The notes: generated by a model from the letters alone, not told the origin. Shown: positions 1 to 9,288, counted from the stretch's first letter. The stretch is 45,640 nt of DNA from JAAYYY01 sp964602995 (GCA_964602995.1 CAZRTM010000016.1:1-45640), one strand, 5' to 3'. Program-made: numbers and translations.

Positions 1-1659
1 GGGACGTTGGGCTTGCTGCCGCTGGTCTGGGGCAGTGCGCTGGTGGCGGCATGGCATAACAGGCCCCTCGCGGCCGCCGTAGCGCAGACGGGAGAGGAAG
101 AGCAGCGCTCGCCCTTGCTGCGCCTTCTCGATGCGCTAAAAGGATCTTTGTGGCGCACGGCTGTGGTTCTTTTGCCGGTGCTCCTGATTGCCGGCTGGTG
201 GTATTATCGCAACATTGTTCTCTATGGCGACTGGCTGGGCTGGAGCGCATTTATCGCCGTGCTGGGCGAACGCTCGCAACCGGCGACATTGGCTCAGTTG
301 TGGAGTGAACGGTGGGGGTTTCTGGCTTCCTATTGGGGATTATTTGGCGGGGTCAATGTGCCCATGCCTGCCTGGATTTACACGGTGCTGAACAGTGTTC
401 TGCTCCTGGCCGTTGCCGGTTTTCCTCTGTACCTGTTCCGTACGTTGCGTCAGTGGACACAGGAATATGGCGAGCGCCTGCAAGTGGGGGTTGCTCCTTT
501 GTTGCAAGCGCTGTTCGCCCTGGTGCGAGCGCGATTTGCTCTCGTCGTCTGTCTTTTGTTTGCAGCCGCAGTGGTCGTCGGGTTGATTCGCTGGACAACG
601 ACAACGTGGTCTTCACAGGGGCGGCTGGTCTTTACGGCGATATCGGCGTTGAGCATCCTTATGGTACTGGGGCTGGCAGGGTGGATGCCGCGGCGAGGAG
701 CGGCTGTGGCAGTGGCTGGCCTGGGAACGTTCATGTTCCTGATTTCGGCGACGGCTCCACTGGCCTGGATTGCGCCTAGCTACCGCCCGGTCCAGACAAC
801 GGCTTCTGAAACAATGGAACCGGCTGCAGTCACGTTTGGTGAGAAGCTACAGCTTACTGGCTATAAAATTGAGCCTGAGAGCGGCGAACAGCTACGCCCC
901 GGTGATAGCCTCACCGTTACGCTGGCCTGGGAAGTGCTGGCGCCTATGGAAAGGGATTGGAGTTTCTTCGTTCATCTTAACGATCCGGTTCTGAATACAC
1001 CGCTGGCTCAGAGGGACATGTACCCTGCTCAGGGCTTGCGAGCGACCAGCCAGCTACGTGTGGGGGAACAGCTTGTGGAGCGCTATCAGATGACGATACC
1101 GGAGACGGCGGTGACGCCCGCGTCGCTGGAACTGGTTGTGGGGCTGTATGATTTTGCCAGTAGGGAAGGCGAGCGGCTGCTGACAGCAAATGGGCACGAC
1201 TTTGCCAGGTTGACTTCGCTTGCACTGGAGCAGGTACCCGGTGATTATCCCAACGCGACGCAGGTCAATTTCGGCAACAGGCTGGAGCTGGCCGGCTTCA
1301 CCATTGAGCCGCGGCGGGTGAGACCGGGTGAAGAAGTGACGTTGGTGGTATACTGGCGCGCGTTAGAAGGAATGGCGGGTGTTGATTATACGCTCTTTGC
1401 GCAGGTGCTCGGCGAGGACACGACGCGCTGGGCGGCAGCGGACTTGGGCCAGCCAACCTCCACCTGGACTGCAGGCGAGGTCCATGAGATTACGATGCCG
1501 TTGCAACTTCGTGAGGATACGCCGCCCGGTGTCTATCGGGTGATTGTTGGAGCGTATACGCAAAGTGTTGAAGGCAACTTTAACCGGCTGCAAATTGTGC
1601 GCGATGAACGAATTACGATGGATGACGTGTTGCTGCTGACACGGCTCCGTGTGGAATAG
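1..1659 (+). CDS. Membrane glycosyltransferase-like protein with two Ig-like domains (5' partial)
   Basis: The reading frame is open to the first base, so the true start lies upstream. The N-terminal half has several hydrophobic segments and a WWYYRN...LYGDW motif, which I know from GT39/ArnT-like and DUF2142-type multi-spanning glycosyltransferases, where it lies in the loop before a late membrane helix. After the last membrane segment (about nt 700-770) come two related beta-sandwich-like repeats, roughly nt 835-1240 and 1265-1655. Both start with a FG.(K/R)L.L.G(Y/F).IEP pattern and continue with a (L/V)RPG(D/E).(L/V)T(V/L) pattern. Such tails are frequent in Chloroflexota membrane glycosyltransferases. 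The likely role is transfer of a lipid-linked sugar on the outer face of the membrane, but donor and acceptor are unknown. The next gene starts 3 nt after the stop, so the two are probably co-transcribed. Confidence 0.7.
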   Translation, partial: GTLGLLPLVWGSALVAAWHNRPLAAAVAQTGEEEQRSPLLRLLDALKGSLWRTAVVLLPVLLIAGWWYYRNIVLYGDWLGWSAFIAVLGERSQPATLAQLWSERWGFLASYWGLFGGVNVPMPAWIYTVLNSVLLLAVAGFPLYLFRTLRQWTQEYGERLQVGVAPLLQALFALVRARFALVVCLLFAAAVVVGLIRWTTTTWSSQGRLVFTAISALSILMVLGLAGWMPRRGAAVAVAGLGTFMFLISATAPLAWIAPSYRPVQTTASETMEPAAVTFGEKLQLTGYKIEPESGEQLRPGDSLTVTLAWEVLAPMERDWSFFVHLNDPVLNTPLAQRDMYPAQGLRATSQLRVGEQLVERYQMTIPETAVTPASLELVVGLYDFASREGERLLTANGHDFARLTSLALEQVPGDYPNATQVNFGNRLELAGFTIEPRRVRPGEEVTLVVYWRALEGMAGVDYTLFAQVLGEDTTRWAAADLGQPTSTWTAGEVHEITMPLQLREDTPPGVYRVIVGAYTQSVEGNFNRLQIVRDERITMDDVLLLTRLRVE

Positions 1660-1662
1660 CGA

Positions 1663-3144
1663 ATGAGTTCGATTTTACAGTCTCAAGATAGCAGAAAGAA
1701 TAGAGGCGAAGAGGCGATCCTATCACCGCTTTATATCGGGATTGCCGCTGGCGTGCTGGCTGCTACCGGCGGCATCATCCTGGCATTCGGCGGCCCCCTG
1801 GTGGCGGCAGCTCTGGTTTTGGCCGGGATTGCTGCTTTCATTGTCCTGCAGAATATTGAGATCGGGATATGGGGTATCATTGCCGTGGTCTGTCTTTTGC
1901 CATTCGGCACTTTACCCATCGATATCGGCATCACGCCCACATTCCTCGATGTGGCCTTAGGCTCTGTTGTTGGCGTCTGGGCGCTACGTTTTGCCACGGG
2001 TCGTCAGCGAACGATTGTGATGAGTCCCATTACGTTGCCGCTGGTTATCTTCATTGCTGTGGCCATCTTTGCCTTTATCTTTGGGCTGGGGAATGGACCA
2101 CTGACCCCGGGGCTGATACGTCATTTTGCCGAACTGTTGCTCAGCCTTGGCTTCGTGCTGGTGATTGTGGATTATTGCCGCACCTGGCAGCGGCTGGATC
2201 GCCTGGTTGCCGTTATTCTGCTGGCCGGCGCGGCGGCAGCAGTGCTCGGTATTGTGTTGTGGGCGATTCCCGAGGATACGACGAACAATCTGCTCACCAG
2301 TCTGCAGCGAATTGGTTATCCGGGCGGGTGGGTTATTCGCTATATTGAAGAGAATCCTGAGCTGGCTGAAAGGGCCATTGCGACGTCGATTGACCCCAAT
2401 GTGTATGGCGGCCTGCTGGTGCTGGTTGGCTCGCTGGCCGGACCGCAACTTGTATCGCGCCGGCCCATCTTCCCTCGTTGGTTAGCCGGGGCGATCACCG
2501 GCGTGGTTTTTATCGCCCTCTTTCTCACCTTCTCACGTGGCGCAATGGTGGGGCTGGCGGCAGGATTGGGATTGACGGCGCTGATTCGTTACCGCAACCT
2601 GATTCCGTACATGATCTTCATCGCGCTGCTGATGCTCGTCCTGCCGGTGACGCAAGAATATGTGGCGCGCTTTGTCGAGGGCATTATGGGGCAGGATCTG
2701 GCCACCCAAATGCGCTTCGGCGAGTATCGCGATGCTTTGCGGCTGATTGCCCGTTATCCGCTGTTTGGCGTTGGTTTTTCAGGCTCGCCCGATATCGACC
2801 TTTATCTAGGTGTGGCCAACGTTTATCTCACCATTGGACAGCAGATGGGGTTGTTGGGGCTGGGGGCCTTTTTCGCGGCCATGCTGACAGTCTTCGGCTA
2901 TGCCTTCCAGCATCGTGGCTGGTTCAAACAGCACCCACGGCGTGACTCGCTTTGGCTGGGGCTGCATGGGGCGTTGGCCGGTGGTCTTGTGGCGGGTATC
3001 TTTGACCACTATCTCTTCAATCTAGAATTTCACCATGCGGTTACGATATTCTGGATGTTGGTGGGATTGGCTGTGGCAGCGACACGGCTGGCGGAGGAAG
3101 AGCAGAAACAGGAACGAAGCCCCCGTCCGGAGCTACCTTCCTGA
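1663..3144 (+). CDS. O-antigen ligase / Wzy polymerase-like membrane protein
   Basis: This 493-residue protein is mainly hydrophobic, with about ten to twelve membrane segments. It carries the features of the O-antigen ligase-like family (Wzy_C): an FSRGAMVGL segment near residue 288, then LIARYPLFGVGFSG near residue 365, and a large extracytoplasmic loop between them. In that family the large loop holds the Arg/His residues that join or polymerise glycan from an undecaprenyl carrier. The N-terminal 20 residues are polar and cytoplasmic. The ATG lies 3 nt after the upstream stop with no good Shine-Dalgarno, which suggests translational coupling to the glycosyltransferase. Together they point to an exported polysaccharide or glycoprotein glycan pathway. 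Whether it acts as ligase or polymerase cannot be told. Confidence 0.8.
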   Translation: MSSILQSQDSRKNRGEEAILSPLYIGIAAGVLAATGGIILAFGGPLVAAALVLAGIAAFIVLQNIEIGIWGIIAVVCLLPFGTLPIDIGITPTFLDVALGSVVGVWALRFATGRQRTIVMSPITLPLVIFIAVAIFAFIFGLGNGPLTPGLIRHFAELLLSLGFVLVIVDYCRTWQRLDRLVAVILLAGAAAAVLGIVLWAIPEDTTNNLLTSLQRIGYPGGWVIRYIEENPELAERAIATSIDPNVYGGLLVLVGSLAGPQLVSRRPIFPRWLAGAITGVVFIALFLTFSRGAMVGLAAGLGLTALIRYRNLIPYMIFIALLMLVLPVTQEYVARFVEGIMGQDLATQMRFGEYRDALRLIARYPLFGVGFSGSPDIDLYLGVANVYLTIGQQMGLLGLGAFFAAMLTVFGYAFQHRGWFKQHPRRDSLWLGLHGALAGGLVAGIFDHYLFNLEFHHAVTIFWMLVGLAVAATRLAEEEQKQERSPRPELPS

Positions 3145-3248
3145 CGGAACGGCGGCTGATGCGCACCCTACCATAGTACGCCTTTGCTTGTGACATAATT
3201 TGTTACAATAAGGTGTAATGGTCGCATGCCACTTAGGAGGGTCATGCT

Positions 3249-3641
3249 ATGCAGCGCCTGTTCGTCGTTACATCATTCATCGTTCTCACAGTTGTGCTGG
3301 TGTCCTGTGGTGGCCAGGAAGGGCTGCCTACGTTAGTTCCAACTTCAGAGGCGGGCTTTGTGGGAGAGGAGGGAAGCTCTCCGCGCAATGGTGGTCAGGG
3401 TGGGCTGCCGGCGACATGGACGCCAGAGCCAACAGATGTTCCCATTACACCGTTTCCAACGCCGACACCGTTGCCTGCGCCGGGCGAGCCAGGGTCGAAT
3501 AGTTATATTGTGCAGCCTGGCGATACGCTGGCAGAAATAGCAGCTCAGTTTGGCGTGGATTTGCAGCGATTGGCGACGGCGAACAATATCATTGATATTG
3601 ACCGCATTGAGGTTGGCCAGGTTCTTACCATTCCGCGCTAG
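3249..3641 (+). CDS. LysM-domain lipoprotein
   Basis: The product is a 130-residue exported lipoprotein. A signal sequence ends in the lipobox LVSC with the acylated Cys at residue 20. A low-complexity Gly/Pro/Thr-rich linker (about 21-84) follows, then one LysM domain (about 85-129: YIVQPGDTLAEIAAQFG...VGQVLTIP). LysM binds N-acetylglucosamine-containing glycans such as peptidoglycan, so the protein probably sits on the outer face of the membrane and contacts the wall. The start was chosen because AGGAGG at 3235-3240 lies 8 nt before this ATG; an ATG at 3244 is too close. No catalytic domain is present. The next gene is convergent (clpC) across a shared terminator. Confidence 0.85.
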   Translation: MQRLFVVTSFIVLTVVLVSCGGQEGLPTLVPTSEAGFVGEEGSSPRNGGQGGLPATWTPEPTDVPITPFPTPTPLPAPGEPGSNSYIVQPGDTLAEIAAQFGVDLQRLATANNIIDIDRIEVGQVLTIPR

Positions 3642-3680
3642 TTAATTGGTTCGAAATGCGCCGCCAGTCAAAAAAAGAAA

Positions 3681-3711
3681 AGCGCGCCCATCTCAGACAG
3701 ATGGGCGCGCT
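3681..3711. terminator. Bidirectional intrinsic terminator
   Basis: A perfect 13-bp stem (3681-3693 with 3699-3711) closes a 5-nt loop. An A-rich tract at 3670-3680 provides the U-run for the minus strand (end of clpC). TTGTTAACTTTT follows on the plus strand (end of the LysM gene). It lies between two convergent genes, as expected for a shared terminator. Confidence 0.9.
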
Positions 3712-3740
3712 TGTTAACTTTTACTGATTAAGGAAGTCAA

Positions 3741-6248
3741 TCAGACCGCAGGCATTACCTCTTCTGCGCTCTCTTCTTTTCCACTAGCGTCGCTCTGCTC
3801 GCTTCTGCGGAGGATGACCTCATCGTCTTCGATGTCAACGAGAACCACGTCGCCTTCCTTGAAGTTGCCAGCGAGGACGGCGTCAGAGAGTCTGTCCTCA
3901 ATTTCAGTCTGGATGACGCGGCGTAGCGGCCGGGCGCCAAACTCGGGATCGTAGCCTTCATGACTCAACCACTCTTTGGCGGCATCCGTAGCCTCGACTC
4001 GCAATCCATACTCGACCAGACGCTCGTTCACACTGGCGAGAACAATGTCGACGATTTGCAGGATATCTTCCTGAGAAAGCTCGCGGAAGACGATGATATT
4101 GTCGACACGGTTGATGAACTCAGGGCGGAACTTACGCTTCAGCTCATCGAGCAGCTTCTTGCGCATTTCTTTGTACTGGCTGTCTGCTTCCGCCTCGCTG
4201 TCGCGCTGGAAGGAGAAGCCGAGGTTCGGACCGCGCTGGATCGTCTCGGCGCCCACGTTGGAGGTCATGATGATGATAGCATTGCGGAAGTTGACCTGTT
4301 GGCCCTTGGCGTCCGACAGATGGCCTTCTTCCATGATCTGGAGGAGGATGTTGAACGCTTCAGGGTGCGCCTTCTCGATTTCATCGAATACGACGATGGA
4401 GTAGGGGCGGCGCCGAATGGCTTCGGTGAGCTGTCCGGCGTCTTCATATCCTACGTAGCCCGGCGGCGAACCGATGAGGCGCGCCACATTGTGCCGTTCC
4501 ATGAACTCGGACATATCCAACTGTATTAGCGAATCTTCGCTGCCGAACAGGAAGCGGGCCAATGCCTTTGTCAGCTCCGTCTTACCAACACCCGTGGGTC
4601 CCAGGAAGATGAAGGAGCCGATGGGACGGCGCGGGTCTTTCAGACCAGCGCGCGCGCGGCGGACTGCCTTGGAGATGGCAGTAATGGCGTCGTTCTGCCC
4701 GACAATGTAGTGATGAAGCTCTTCTTCCATGCGCAGCAGGCGAGCCGATTCTTCTTCGGTGAACTGATAGACAGGGATGCCTGTCCACATTGACAGCACT
4801 TCGGCAATGTCTTCAGCGGTCACTTCGGCGCTGCCGCCTTCCTGGCTGGCGCGCATCTGGTCGAGACGGCGCTGGAGCTCTTCCTCTTCCTCGCGGCTTC
4901 TATCTGCTTCGTGGTAGCGGCCGGCGTCCACGGCGCGCTCTCGCTCTTCGCGCAGCTCGCGCAGACGGTCATAAGCCTCGCGAATGTCGGCCGGCTGAGG
5001 TACGCGGTACATGCGCACGCGGGACGCGCTTTCGTCAATGAGGTCGATGGCTTTGTCCGGCAGGAAGCGTTCTGTGACGTAGCGGGTCGAGAGCTGAACA
5101 GCAGCGTCGATTGCTTCTTCAGTAATCGTCAACTTGTGGTGCTCTTCATAAGCGGACTTGATGCCCATGAGGATGCTGATTGTCTCCTCGGGACTTGGCT
5201 CTTCCACCCGAATGGGCTGGAAGCGCCGTTCGAGGGCAGCGTCGCTTTCAATGTGGCGGCGATACTCGTCGAGCGTGGTCGCGCCGATACATTGCAGCTC
5301 ACCACGAGCCAGCGATGGTTTGAGGATGTTGGCAGCATCGACTGAGCTTCCGGCCGAACCGGCGCCCACAAGCATGTGTACCTCGTCAATGAAGAGGATG
5401 GCGTCGCTCTGCTTAAGCTCTTCGATGACACGCTTCAGGCGCTCTTCAAACTGGCCGCGGTACATCGTTCCTGCTACCAGACTGCCGACGTCAAGCTGGA
5501 GCACGCGCTTGTCAAGCAAAACATCTGGCACCTGCCCATCGACAATGCGCTGGGCCAGACCCTCGACAATGGCTGTCTTGCCAACACCTGGTTCGCCGAT
5601 GAGAGCAGGGTTGTTCTTGGTGCGGCGTGCAAGAATCTGAATGACACGTTCAATTTCTGTCTGACGACCAATAACGGGATCGAGTTTGTTGTCGACAGCG
5701 AGAGCCGTCAGATCCGTTGCTAGTTGATCGACCAAGGGTGTCTTACTCTTCTCCTTACCACTGCTTCGCCTACGCGAACGGCTTTCCCTGGCAGACACGG
5801 GATTCTCCTTTAGCATGCGACGGGTTTGCCGCCGAATTTGCTCGGGGCTGACGCCAAAGCGCTTCAATACTTCCATGGCCAGGCCTTCGTTTTGCCGCAC
5901 CAGCCCAAGGAGAAGATGTTCGGTGCTGATGTAATGCTGGCCCATACGGCGGGCTTCATCAATACCTAGCTCTAGGATACGTTTTGTGCTGGGAGAAAGT
6001 TCCACTTTGCTGAACGGCGTGCGAGAGCCAACGCCAGCAAGACGTTCGACCATCGCCTGAACGCGCACGGCTTCAAGACCAAGATCGCGAAGAACGCGTC
6101 CGGCAACTCCGCCTTCCTCCAACAGCAGACCAATTAGAATATGCTCACTGCCGATATAATTATGATTAAGTCGTTCTGCTTCTTCTTGGGCCAGGCTTAA
6201 GACCTTGCGTGCACGTTGTGTAAACCGTTCCCAATTTTTGGAGTTCAC
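3741..6248 (-). CDS. clpC: ATP-dependent Clp protease ATP-binding subunit ClpC
   Basis: This 835-residue Hsp100 AAA+ unfoldase unfolds proteins and feeds them to ClpP. The order is: two Clp_N repeats (about 5-70 and 80-145); a linker; AAA1 with Walker A GEPGVGKT (218-225), Walker B LFIDEV (285-290) and pore loop GTMYRG (260-265); a middle domain with a UVR-like helix pair (about 440-465) typical of ClpC rather than ClpA/ClpB; AAA2 with GPTGVGKT (550-557) and GYVGYE (597-602). An LGF tripeptide after AAA2 fits the ClpP-docking loop. The start is GTG, preceded by GAGGTGAT at a good distance. Length and motifs are complete. It lies 61 nt downstream of the S1-domain gene in the same direction, so the two probably share the S1 promoter. 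clpP and mcsAB are not in the window. Confidence 0.97.
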   Translation of the reverse strand: MNSKNWERFTQRARKVLSLAQEEAERLNHNYIGSEHILIGLLLEEGGVAGRVLRDLGLEAVRVQAMVERLAGVGSRTPFSKVELSPSTKRILELGIDEARRMGQHYISTEHLLLGLVRQNEGLAMEVLKRFGVSPEQIRRQTRRMLKENPVSARESRSRRRSSGKEKSKTPLVDQLATDLTALAVDNKLDPVIGRQTEIERVIQILARRTKNNPALIGEPGVGKTAIVEGLAQRIVDGQVPDVLLDKRVLQLDVGSLVAGTMYRGQFEERLKRVIEELKQSDAILFIDEVHMLVGAGSAGSSVDAANILKPSLARGELQCIGATTLDEYRRHIESDAALERRFQPIRVEEPSPEETISILMGIKSAYEEHHKLTITEEAIDAAVQLSTRYVTERFLPDKAIDLIDESASRVRMYRVPQPADIREAYDRLRELREERERAVDAGRYHEADRSREEEEELQRRLDQMRASQEGGSAEVTAEDIAEVLSMWTGIPVYQFTEEESARLLRMEEELHHYIVGQNDAITAISKAVRRARAGLKDPRRPIGSFIFLGPTGVGKTELTKALARFLFGSEDSLIQLDMSEFMERHNVARLIGSPPGYVGYEDAGQLTEAIRRRPYSIVVFDEIEKAHPEAFNILLQIMEEGHLSDAKGQQVNFRNAIIIMTSNVGAETIQRGPNLGFSFQRDSEAEADSQYKEMRKKLLDELKRKFRPEFINRVDNIIVFRELSQEDILQIVDIVLASVNERLVEYGLRVEATDAAKEWLSHEGYDPEFGARPLRRVIQTEIEDRLSDAVLAGNFKEGDVVLVDIEDDEVILRRSEQSDASGKEESAEEVMPAV

Positions 6249-6309
6249 AGGATCACCTCGATATTACTGCTTTCAAGTAGGTTGCCCTCCCGAGCACTCT
6301 CAACCTGGT

Positions 6310-7527
6310 TTACTCTTCTTCTTCAACTTCAACAGCAGCGACTGCCTCTTCCACGTCCCCCAACGCTGCTGCCAGATCTGCTTCCATAAACTTTTCGGAA
6401 GTGACCTGTTTCAGACTCAGACCAATCTGACGCTGTTCCGGATCAACGCGAATGACACGGACGGCGACTGGTTGTCCGGGGCGCACCACTTCACGTGGAT
6501 GATTGACCCGGTCTTCCGATAATTCTGATATGTGAATAAGCCCTTCTAACTCATAATCGTCTGAAATGCGCGCAAACGCACCAAACTGGGCTAATTTTGT
6601 AATCGTTGCTTCGACCAATTGCCCTTCTTCATAGAGCTGGTCGACAATTGTCCACGGATCTGTTTCGAGCCGCTTCAAACTCAAGGCAACGCGTTGTCTT
6701 TCCTGATCTACTTCGAGGACATAAACCTCCACCTCCTCTCCGTGCTGTAGCACGTCACGCGGATTGTTGACACGCTTCCAACTTAACTCAGAGATGTGTA
6801 CCAGGCCTTCGATACCACCGATATCCACGAAGGCGCCGAAATCTGTCAGATTTACGACTCGGCCCACGCGAATATCACCCTCTTTCAACTCGGTAAGCAG
6901 CTTCTCGCGTTGTTCGGCTCGCCGCTCTTTCATGGCAGCGCGCTCGGAAAGGATCAAGCGGTTTCTACTACGATCAACCTCAATGACTTTTGCGGTGATC
7001 GGTTTGCCCACAAAGGCCCGCAATTGCTCGGCTGTGGAGCGATCACGGTTGAAATTGCGGCTTGTGGCAAGCTGGGAAATAGGCATAAAACCACGTAACT
7101 GGCCAACCTGGATCAATAGACCACCTTTGTTGTGTCCTATCACCTTGCCCTCGTAGTTCTCGCCCTGCTTTTCCATCTGCTCCACCATCTGCCAATCTTG
7201 TTCTTCAGCAGCTTTGGTGTAGGAGAGGATGATGTTACCATCCTGGTCTTCAGGGTCGACAACGTAGACATATACTTCGTTACCAACGGCCAGCTTCTCG
7301 CGGTCACTTTCGTCAAGTCCATCAAGCTCATTGCCAGCAATAATGCCTTCGGACTTTGCGCCAATGTCGATAAGAATGGCGTTCTTCAGATGCTCGATAA
7401 CTTCACCCTGCCGGATATCTCCTGCACCAGGTAAATCGAGGTCCAGATCCTCGTCCAGGATAAAGTCCATAGGATGACGAGCATCCGGATTTTGTTCAGT
7501 TGAATTTTCAGCAATATTTCCCATCAT
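6310..7527 (-). CDS. rpsA: Four-S1-domain RNA-binding protein (30S ribosomal protein S1-like)
   Basis: The 405-residue protein contains four S1 OB-fold repeats, at about 36-107, 122-196, 217-287 and 302-375. Repeats 3 and 4 are the most canonical (TDFGAFVDIGG.EGLVHISELS). The tail is acidic (VEEAVAAVEVEEEE). Four repeats match the shorter S1-like proteins of many non-proteobacteria; E. coli S1 has six. The role is probably binding of mRNA at the ribosome, which is of interest here because many neighbouring genes lack Shine-Dalgarno sites. Two ATG codons are adjacent (7527 and 7524) and either could start. A good promoter lies just upstream. Whether it is true ribosomal S1 or another S1-domain regulator cannot be decided from sequence alone. 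Confidence 0.88.
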   Translation of the reverse strand: MMGNIAENSTEQNPDARHPMDFILDEDLDLDLPGAGDIRQGEVIEHLKNAILIDIGAKSEGIIAGNELDGLDESDREKLAVGNEVYVYVVDPEDQDGNIILSYTKAAEEQDWQMVEQMEKQGENYEGKVIGHNKGGLLIQVGQLRGFMPISQLATSRNFNRDRSTAEQLRAFVGKPITAKVIEVDRSRNRLILSERAAMKERRAEQREKLLTELKEGDIRVGRVVNLTDFGAFVDIGGIEGLVHISELSWKRVNNPRDVLQHGEEVEVYVLEVDQERQRVALSLKRLETDPWTIVDQLYEEGQLVEATITKLAQFGAFARISDDYELEGLIHISELSEDRVNHPREVVRPGQPVAVRVIRVDPEQRQIGLSLKQVTSEKFMEADLAAALGDVEEAVAAVEVEEEE

Positions 7528-7565
7528 TTCTCTTCTATAGCCCCATATAGGGGAGGATTAAGAAG

Positions 7566-7593
7566 ATTATACTGTGTTTGACCTGCTTGGCAA
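7566..7593 (-). promoter_or_regulatory. Sigma-70 promoter for the S1-clpC unit
   Basis: On the minus strand TTGCCA (7593-7588) and TATAAT (7571-7566) are 16 nt apart. Transcription would start near 7558, about 30 nt before the S1-domain gene. Confidence 0.75.
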
Positions 7594-7830
7594 TAAGCTC
7601 CGATAGTACCAGTGAGTGTAACCAACTGCCCCTCGGCTCCTGTCTTTATACCTCAATAAACGTTCAAGTACCCCTTTTTTAATGCAAATCGAACGTTCTT
7701 CTAATCATGGAAAAGGCCACATACTTTCTGATTTGTGGAGATTATACGGAACGAACATCTGAACAATGTTTGCGTTCTTCTTCCCCTTAGATAGAGTCGC
7801 AGTAATTTGTGAGGTTCAGTTTAGTGCTAG
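7594..7830. other. Intergenic stretch between divergent promoters
   Basis: Between the two divergent promoters (the whole gene-free stretch is 7528-7909) I see no credible coding region, RNA gene or strong hairpin. It is AT-richer than its surroundings. It may hold regulator sites, but none can be named. Confidence 0.5.
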
Positions 7831-7858
7831 TTGTGACCTCTCTAAACTCTGTTATAAT
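7831..7858 (+). promoter_or_regulatory. Sigma-70 promoter for the zinc-ribbon/LysM gene
   Basis: TTGTGA (7831-7836) and a perfect TATAAT (7853-7858) are 16 nt apart. Transcription would start near 7865, giving a leader of about 45 nt without an evident Shine-Dalgarno site before the ATG at 7910. Confidence 0.8.
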
Positions 7859-7909
7859 GCCCGGCTTTGAAGGGGTAGATTTGTAAATCACTGCGCCCTT
7901 ACTGTCTAT

Positions 7910-9262
7910 ATGAGCGAATATTCCAAGATTTCGACACCTGCTTCGGGCGGGAGAGAACGACGATGTCTCCAGTGTGATTCTGTGATCCCGGCTGGCAGTC
8001 AGGTATGTCTGATGTGTGGCGCAGAGCTGGAGACAGCTTCCCCTGAATTTGAGGATGCGTCCCGAGCTGAGCAAGACGCGATTGAGGAGCGGGTAGCTGA
8101 AACATCAGCGGTAAGTGGTGGTGAGGAGTTGCCATTGCCGGAGGCGACAAAGGCTGCTGTCGTCGATGGGGGAGTGATGGAATCGGTGTTGGAAGAGCGC
8201 CAATCTCGCATCGTCTTCTGGATGACGAGTGCGGTCTTCCTTATTACCGTGATTATTGGTACGCTGATTGTGCAGAACAGCGGACCGGTCCAACTGGCCA
8301 TTGTGCCCACCAGCACGCCGATACCTCCGACACCGTCGTTTACTCCCAGCGTTACGCTCCCCCCGACCGAAACAAGCCCGCCAACAGATGTACCAACCGA
8401 AACGCCTCCGCCCGCGGATACGGCGACGCCTGAGCCGCCACGGGTGCACAATGTGACCGAGGGCGAGACGCTCTTCGGGCTGTCACTTTTTTACAACGTG
8501 GGCATGGACGCTATTGCAGAGATGAATGGGTTGACGGTGGATATGCCGATTCAGTCGGGCCAGACACTTCAGATTCCCGCGCCGACGGCCACGCCGCCGC
8601 TGGAACCCATTAGCTTTGAAATCAATGGGGAGCCGGTCATCGCCGACCCCACCAATTGCGAGCGGTACCAGATTCAGGAAGGGGATGCTCTCTCGCTCAT
8701 TGCCGCGCGCTATAGCATTAATTTTGATTTGCTGCTTGAGGTCAATCGCCTCACGGATCAATCTATCCTGCAGCCCGGCGATACAGTTTGCATTCCTGAG
8801 ATTATTCACGGGGGCATCATGCCGCCGACACCTGGGCCTTCGCCGACGCCATCGGCCACCTCATTCCCCGAGGGGCCGACTTTACTCTACCCGGCCAACG
8901 GCACCGTGGTGCAGATGGAAGACGAGCCGGTGGTGCTGCAGTGGGTGGCTGTGAAGGATATTGCCCCTGAAGAGTGGTATATGGTTGAGCTGATTGATCG
9001 CTCAATTGAAGGCGCGCGACCACATCGCGGCTTCACGCGTGAGAATGCGTTTCAGCTCCCGCATACCTGGCGACCGACGGTGGAGGAAGAGCATGAGTTT
9101 GGCTGGCGGGTGAGCATTGTGCATGTGACGGGACAGCGCGAAGATGGCGGCTTCATCTACACATTTGGCGGACGAAGCAGCCAGGAAGGGCACTTTGTAT
9201 GGGCAGGGGCTATCCCAACACCAACCCCTACGCCCACGGCGACCGCAATGCCTGAACCTTAG
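7910..9262 (+). CDS. Zinc-ribbon membrane protein with two extracytoplasmic LysM domains
   Basis: The domains of this 450-residue protein run: an N-terminal zinc ribbon (C19xxC22 ... C33xxC36); a polar acidic stretch; one membrane helix (about 101-122); a long Thr/Pro-rich linker (about 133-177); LysM 1 (about 178-223); LysM 2 (about 251-296); and a C-terminal Ig-like domain (about 325-440) followed by a short Thr/Pro tail. The zinc ribbon should be cytoplasmic and the LysM domains outside, binding wall glycan. This architecture could tether the wall to an inside partner or signal its state, but no function is established and no enzyme domain is visible. It is monocistronic: its own promoter lies upstream and a convergent gene follows. 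Confidence 0.8.
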   Translation: MSEYSKISTPASGGRERRCLQCDSVIPAGSQVCLMCGAELETASPEFEDASRAEQDAIEERVAETSAVSGGEELPLPEATKAAVVDGGVMESVLEERQSRIVFWMTSAVFLITVIIGTLIVQNSGPVQLAIVPTSTPIPPTPSFTPSVTLPPTETSPPTDVPTETPPPADTATPEPPRVHNVTEGETLFGLSLFYNVGMDAIAEMNGLTVDMPIQSGQTLQIPAPTATPPLEPISFEINGEPVIADPTNCERYQIQEGDALSLIAARYSINFDLLLEVNRLTDQSILQPGDTVCIPEIIHGGIMPPTPGPSPTPSATSFPEGPTLLYPANGTVVQMEDEPVVLQWVAVKDIAPEEWYMVELIDRSIEGARPHRGFTRENAFQLPHTWRPTVEEEHEFGWRVSIVHVTGQREDGGFIYTFGGRSSQEGHFVWAGAIPTPTPTPTATAMPEP

Positions 9263-9288
9263 CGCAGCGCTGCTCTCCGCTTGCTGCA

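Noticed and set aside
3960..4529. 189-codon open frame on the plus strand inside clpC.
   Set aside because: Antisense shadow of a strongly conserved gene; no ribosome site and no family features.
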